From the NCBI GenBank assembly GCA_003520285.1, contig DOVB01000133.1:1-7739 (forward strand): 7,739 bases of DNA, written 5' to 3'. The notes beneath the pieces were generated by a model. The model was not told the origin of the DNA and did not search any database. It saw only the letters and a list, made by a program, of their open reading frames with translations. This stretch comes from Halieaceae bacterium. GTDB lineage: Bacteria > Pseudomonadota > Gammaproteobacteria > Pseudomonadales > Halieaceae. Below are positions 7,190 to 7,739 of this stretch, piece by piece; the stretch's first letter is position 1; each line of letters opens with the position of its first letter. The translations under genes and the position numbers were made by a program.

Positions 7190-7230
7190 TCCGTACTGTT
7201 TCATTGTATTGACTGACGGAGTGCAAGCGC

Positions 7231-7739
7231 ATGTTACCGAGATCATTTACTGAAGAACAAGCGATGTTTAGAGACGCTTATCGCAAATTCCTAGCATCCG
7301 AGATTGTGCCTCATATGGAGACCTGGCGGGAGCAAGGGCGAGTAGATCGTAGCGCCTTTGAAGCCGCTGGCGCACAAGGATTTCTGATGGTGTGGCCCGA
7401 CGAACAGTATGGCGGGATGGGAGACGAAGATTTCCGATTCGAGCAGGTGATCATTGAAGAGACTGCGTATGCCCGCTGCGGTGATTGGTACAATACGCTG
7501 CATTCCCGCTTGGTAGGCCCCTATCTCACCAGATTTGGCAATGAGGAGCAGCGTCAGCGATTCCTTCCAAAAGCCGTTCGAGGTGAGTGCATCATGGCGA
7601 TTGCGATGACCGAACCCGATGCAGGAAGCGATTTGGCCGGTATGCGGACATCGGCGGTAGAGCATCAGGATCACTGGGTCCTGAATGGGTCTAAAACCTA
7701 TATTTCTAATGGTATCAATGCAGATCTGGTGTTTGTGGC
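7231..7739 (+). CDS. Acyl-CoA dehydrogenase, N-terminal part (cut by window edge)
   Basis: The reading frame is open from ATG at 7231 to the last base, giving 169 codons of a protein that is normally about 380 residues. It would be a FAD-dependent enzyme that introduces the alpha-beta double bond into an acyl-CoA and passes electrons to electron-transferring flavoprotein. Visible family features: an N-terminal helical domain with FTEEQAMFRDAYRKFL (6-21), WPDEQYGGMG (55-64) and EETAYA (76-81), then the FAD/substrate-binding stretch AMTEPDAGSDLAGMRT (125-140) and VLNGSKTYISNG (150-161). The catalytic base usually lies in the C-terminal domain, outside the window, so activity cannot be judged. 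Ribosome binding site GGAG is at 7218-7221. The gene is divergent from the AraC regulator, which probably controls it. The substrate class is unknown. Confidence 0.93.
   Translation, partial: MLPRSFTEEQAMFRDAYRKFLASEIVPHMETWREQGRVDRSAFEAAGAQGFLMVWPDEQYGGMGDEDFRFEQVIIEETAYARCGDWYNTLHSRLVGPYLTRFGNEEQRQRFLPKAVRGECIMAIAMTEPDAGSDLAGMRTSAVEHQDHWVLNGSKTYISNGINADLVFV

Larger units (their letters stand above)
7100..7230. promoter_or_regulatory. Divergent regulator/dehydrogenase intergenic region
   Basis: A 131-nt region that is AT-richer than the flanking genes, especially 7117-7162. It holds a pair of TGTCA direct repeats 22 bp apart, the perfect 8-bp palindrome TACATGTA (7142-7149) between them, a promoter-like pair facing the dehydrogenase, and GGAG (7218-7221) 9 nt before the dehydrogenase ATG. 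The layout is typical of an AraC-type regulator controlling its divergent neighbour. Confidence 0.6.

Noticed and set aside
7291..7674. Open frame of 127 codons on the minus strand at the right end
   Set aside because: It is antisense to the acyl-CoA dehydrogenase frame, which runs unbroken from 7231 to the edge with clear family motifs.

Overview
This window looks like chromosomal sequence from a Gram-negative, aerobic, lipid-degrading bacterium, most likely a marine gammaproteobacterium of the Halieaceae/Spongiibacteraceae kind. That placement is inferred from the gene families, the moderate GC content by eye, and the Shine-Dalgarno-led starts. There is no rRNA or other marker gene to fix it. 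I see no tRNA, rRNA, CRISPR array, transposase or integrase, and no coding sequence with obviously foreign composition.

Layout: (1) 1-141, an upstream segment with no assignable gene. (2) 142-1704 (+), an acyl-CoA synthetase, followed 11 nt later by 1716-3233 (+), a DUF3336/patatin lipase; together they look like a two-gene operon. (3) 3235-4254 (-), an aminoglycoside-phosphotransferase-fold kinase of the ACAD10/11 N-terminal (LvaA-like) type, running tail-to-tail into the lipase gene. (4) A 149-nt divergent intergenic region containing a perfect 9-bp direct repeat. (5) 4404-6095 (+), a second adenylate-forming acyl-CoA ligase with a GTG start. (6) 6098-7099 (-), an AraC-family regulator with an Arabinose_bd-type sensor domain, tail-to-tail with the ligase. 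(7) A 131-nt divergent region with TGTCA-type direct repeats 22 bp apart. (8) 7231 to the window edge (+), the 5' part of an acyl-CoA dehydrogenase gene.

Functionally the genes fit one theme, mobilisation and beta-oxidation-type breakdown of carboxylic acids. The patatin-type lipase would release acids from stored or membrane lipid. The two ligases would make acyl-CoA thioesters. The kinase could phosphorylate a hydroxylated acyl chain, as LvaA does in levulinate catabolism. The acyl-CoA dehydrogenase would start beta-oxidation, and the AraC protein probably controls the divergent dehydrogenase gene. The actual substrate (fatty acid, hydroxy acid, steroid side chain or other) cannot be read from the sequence.

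No single feature is a clearly undescribed system. The most interesting points are the lipase-ligase pairing, the LvaA/ACAD10-like kinase between two ligases and near a dehydrogenase, and the two candidate operator regions.
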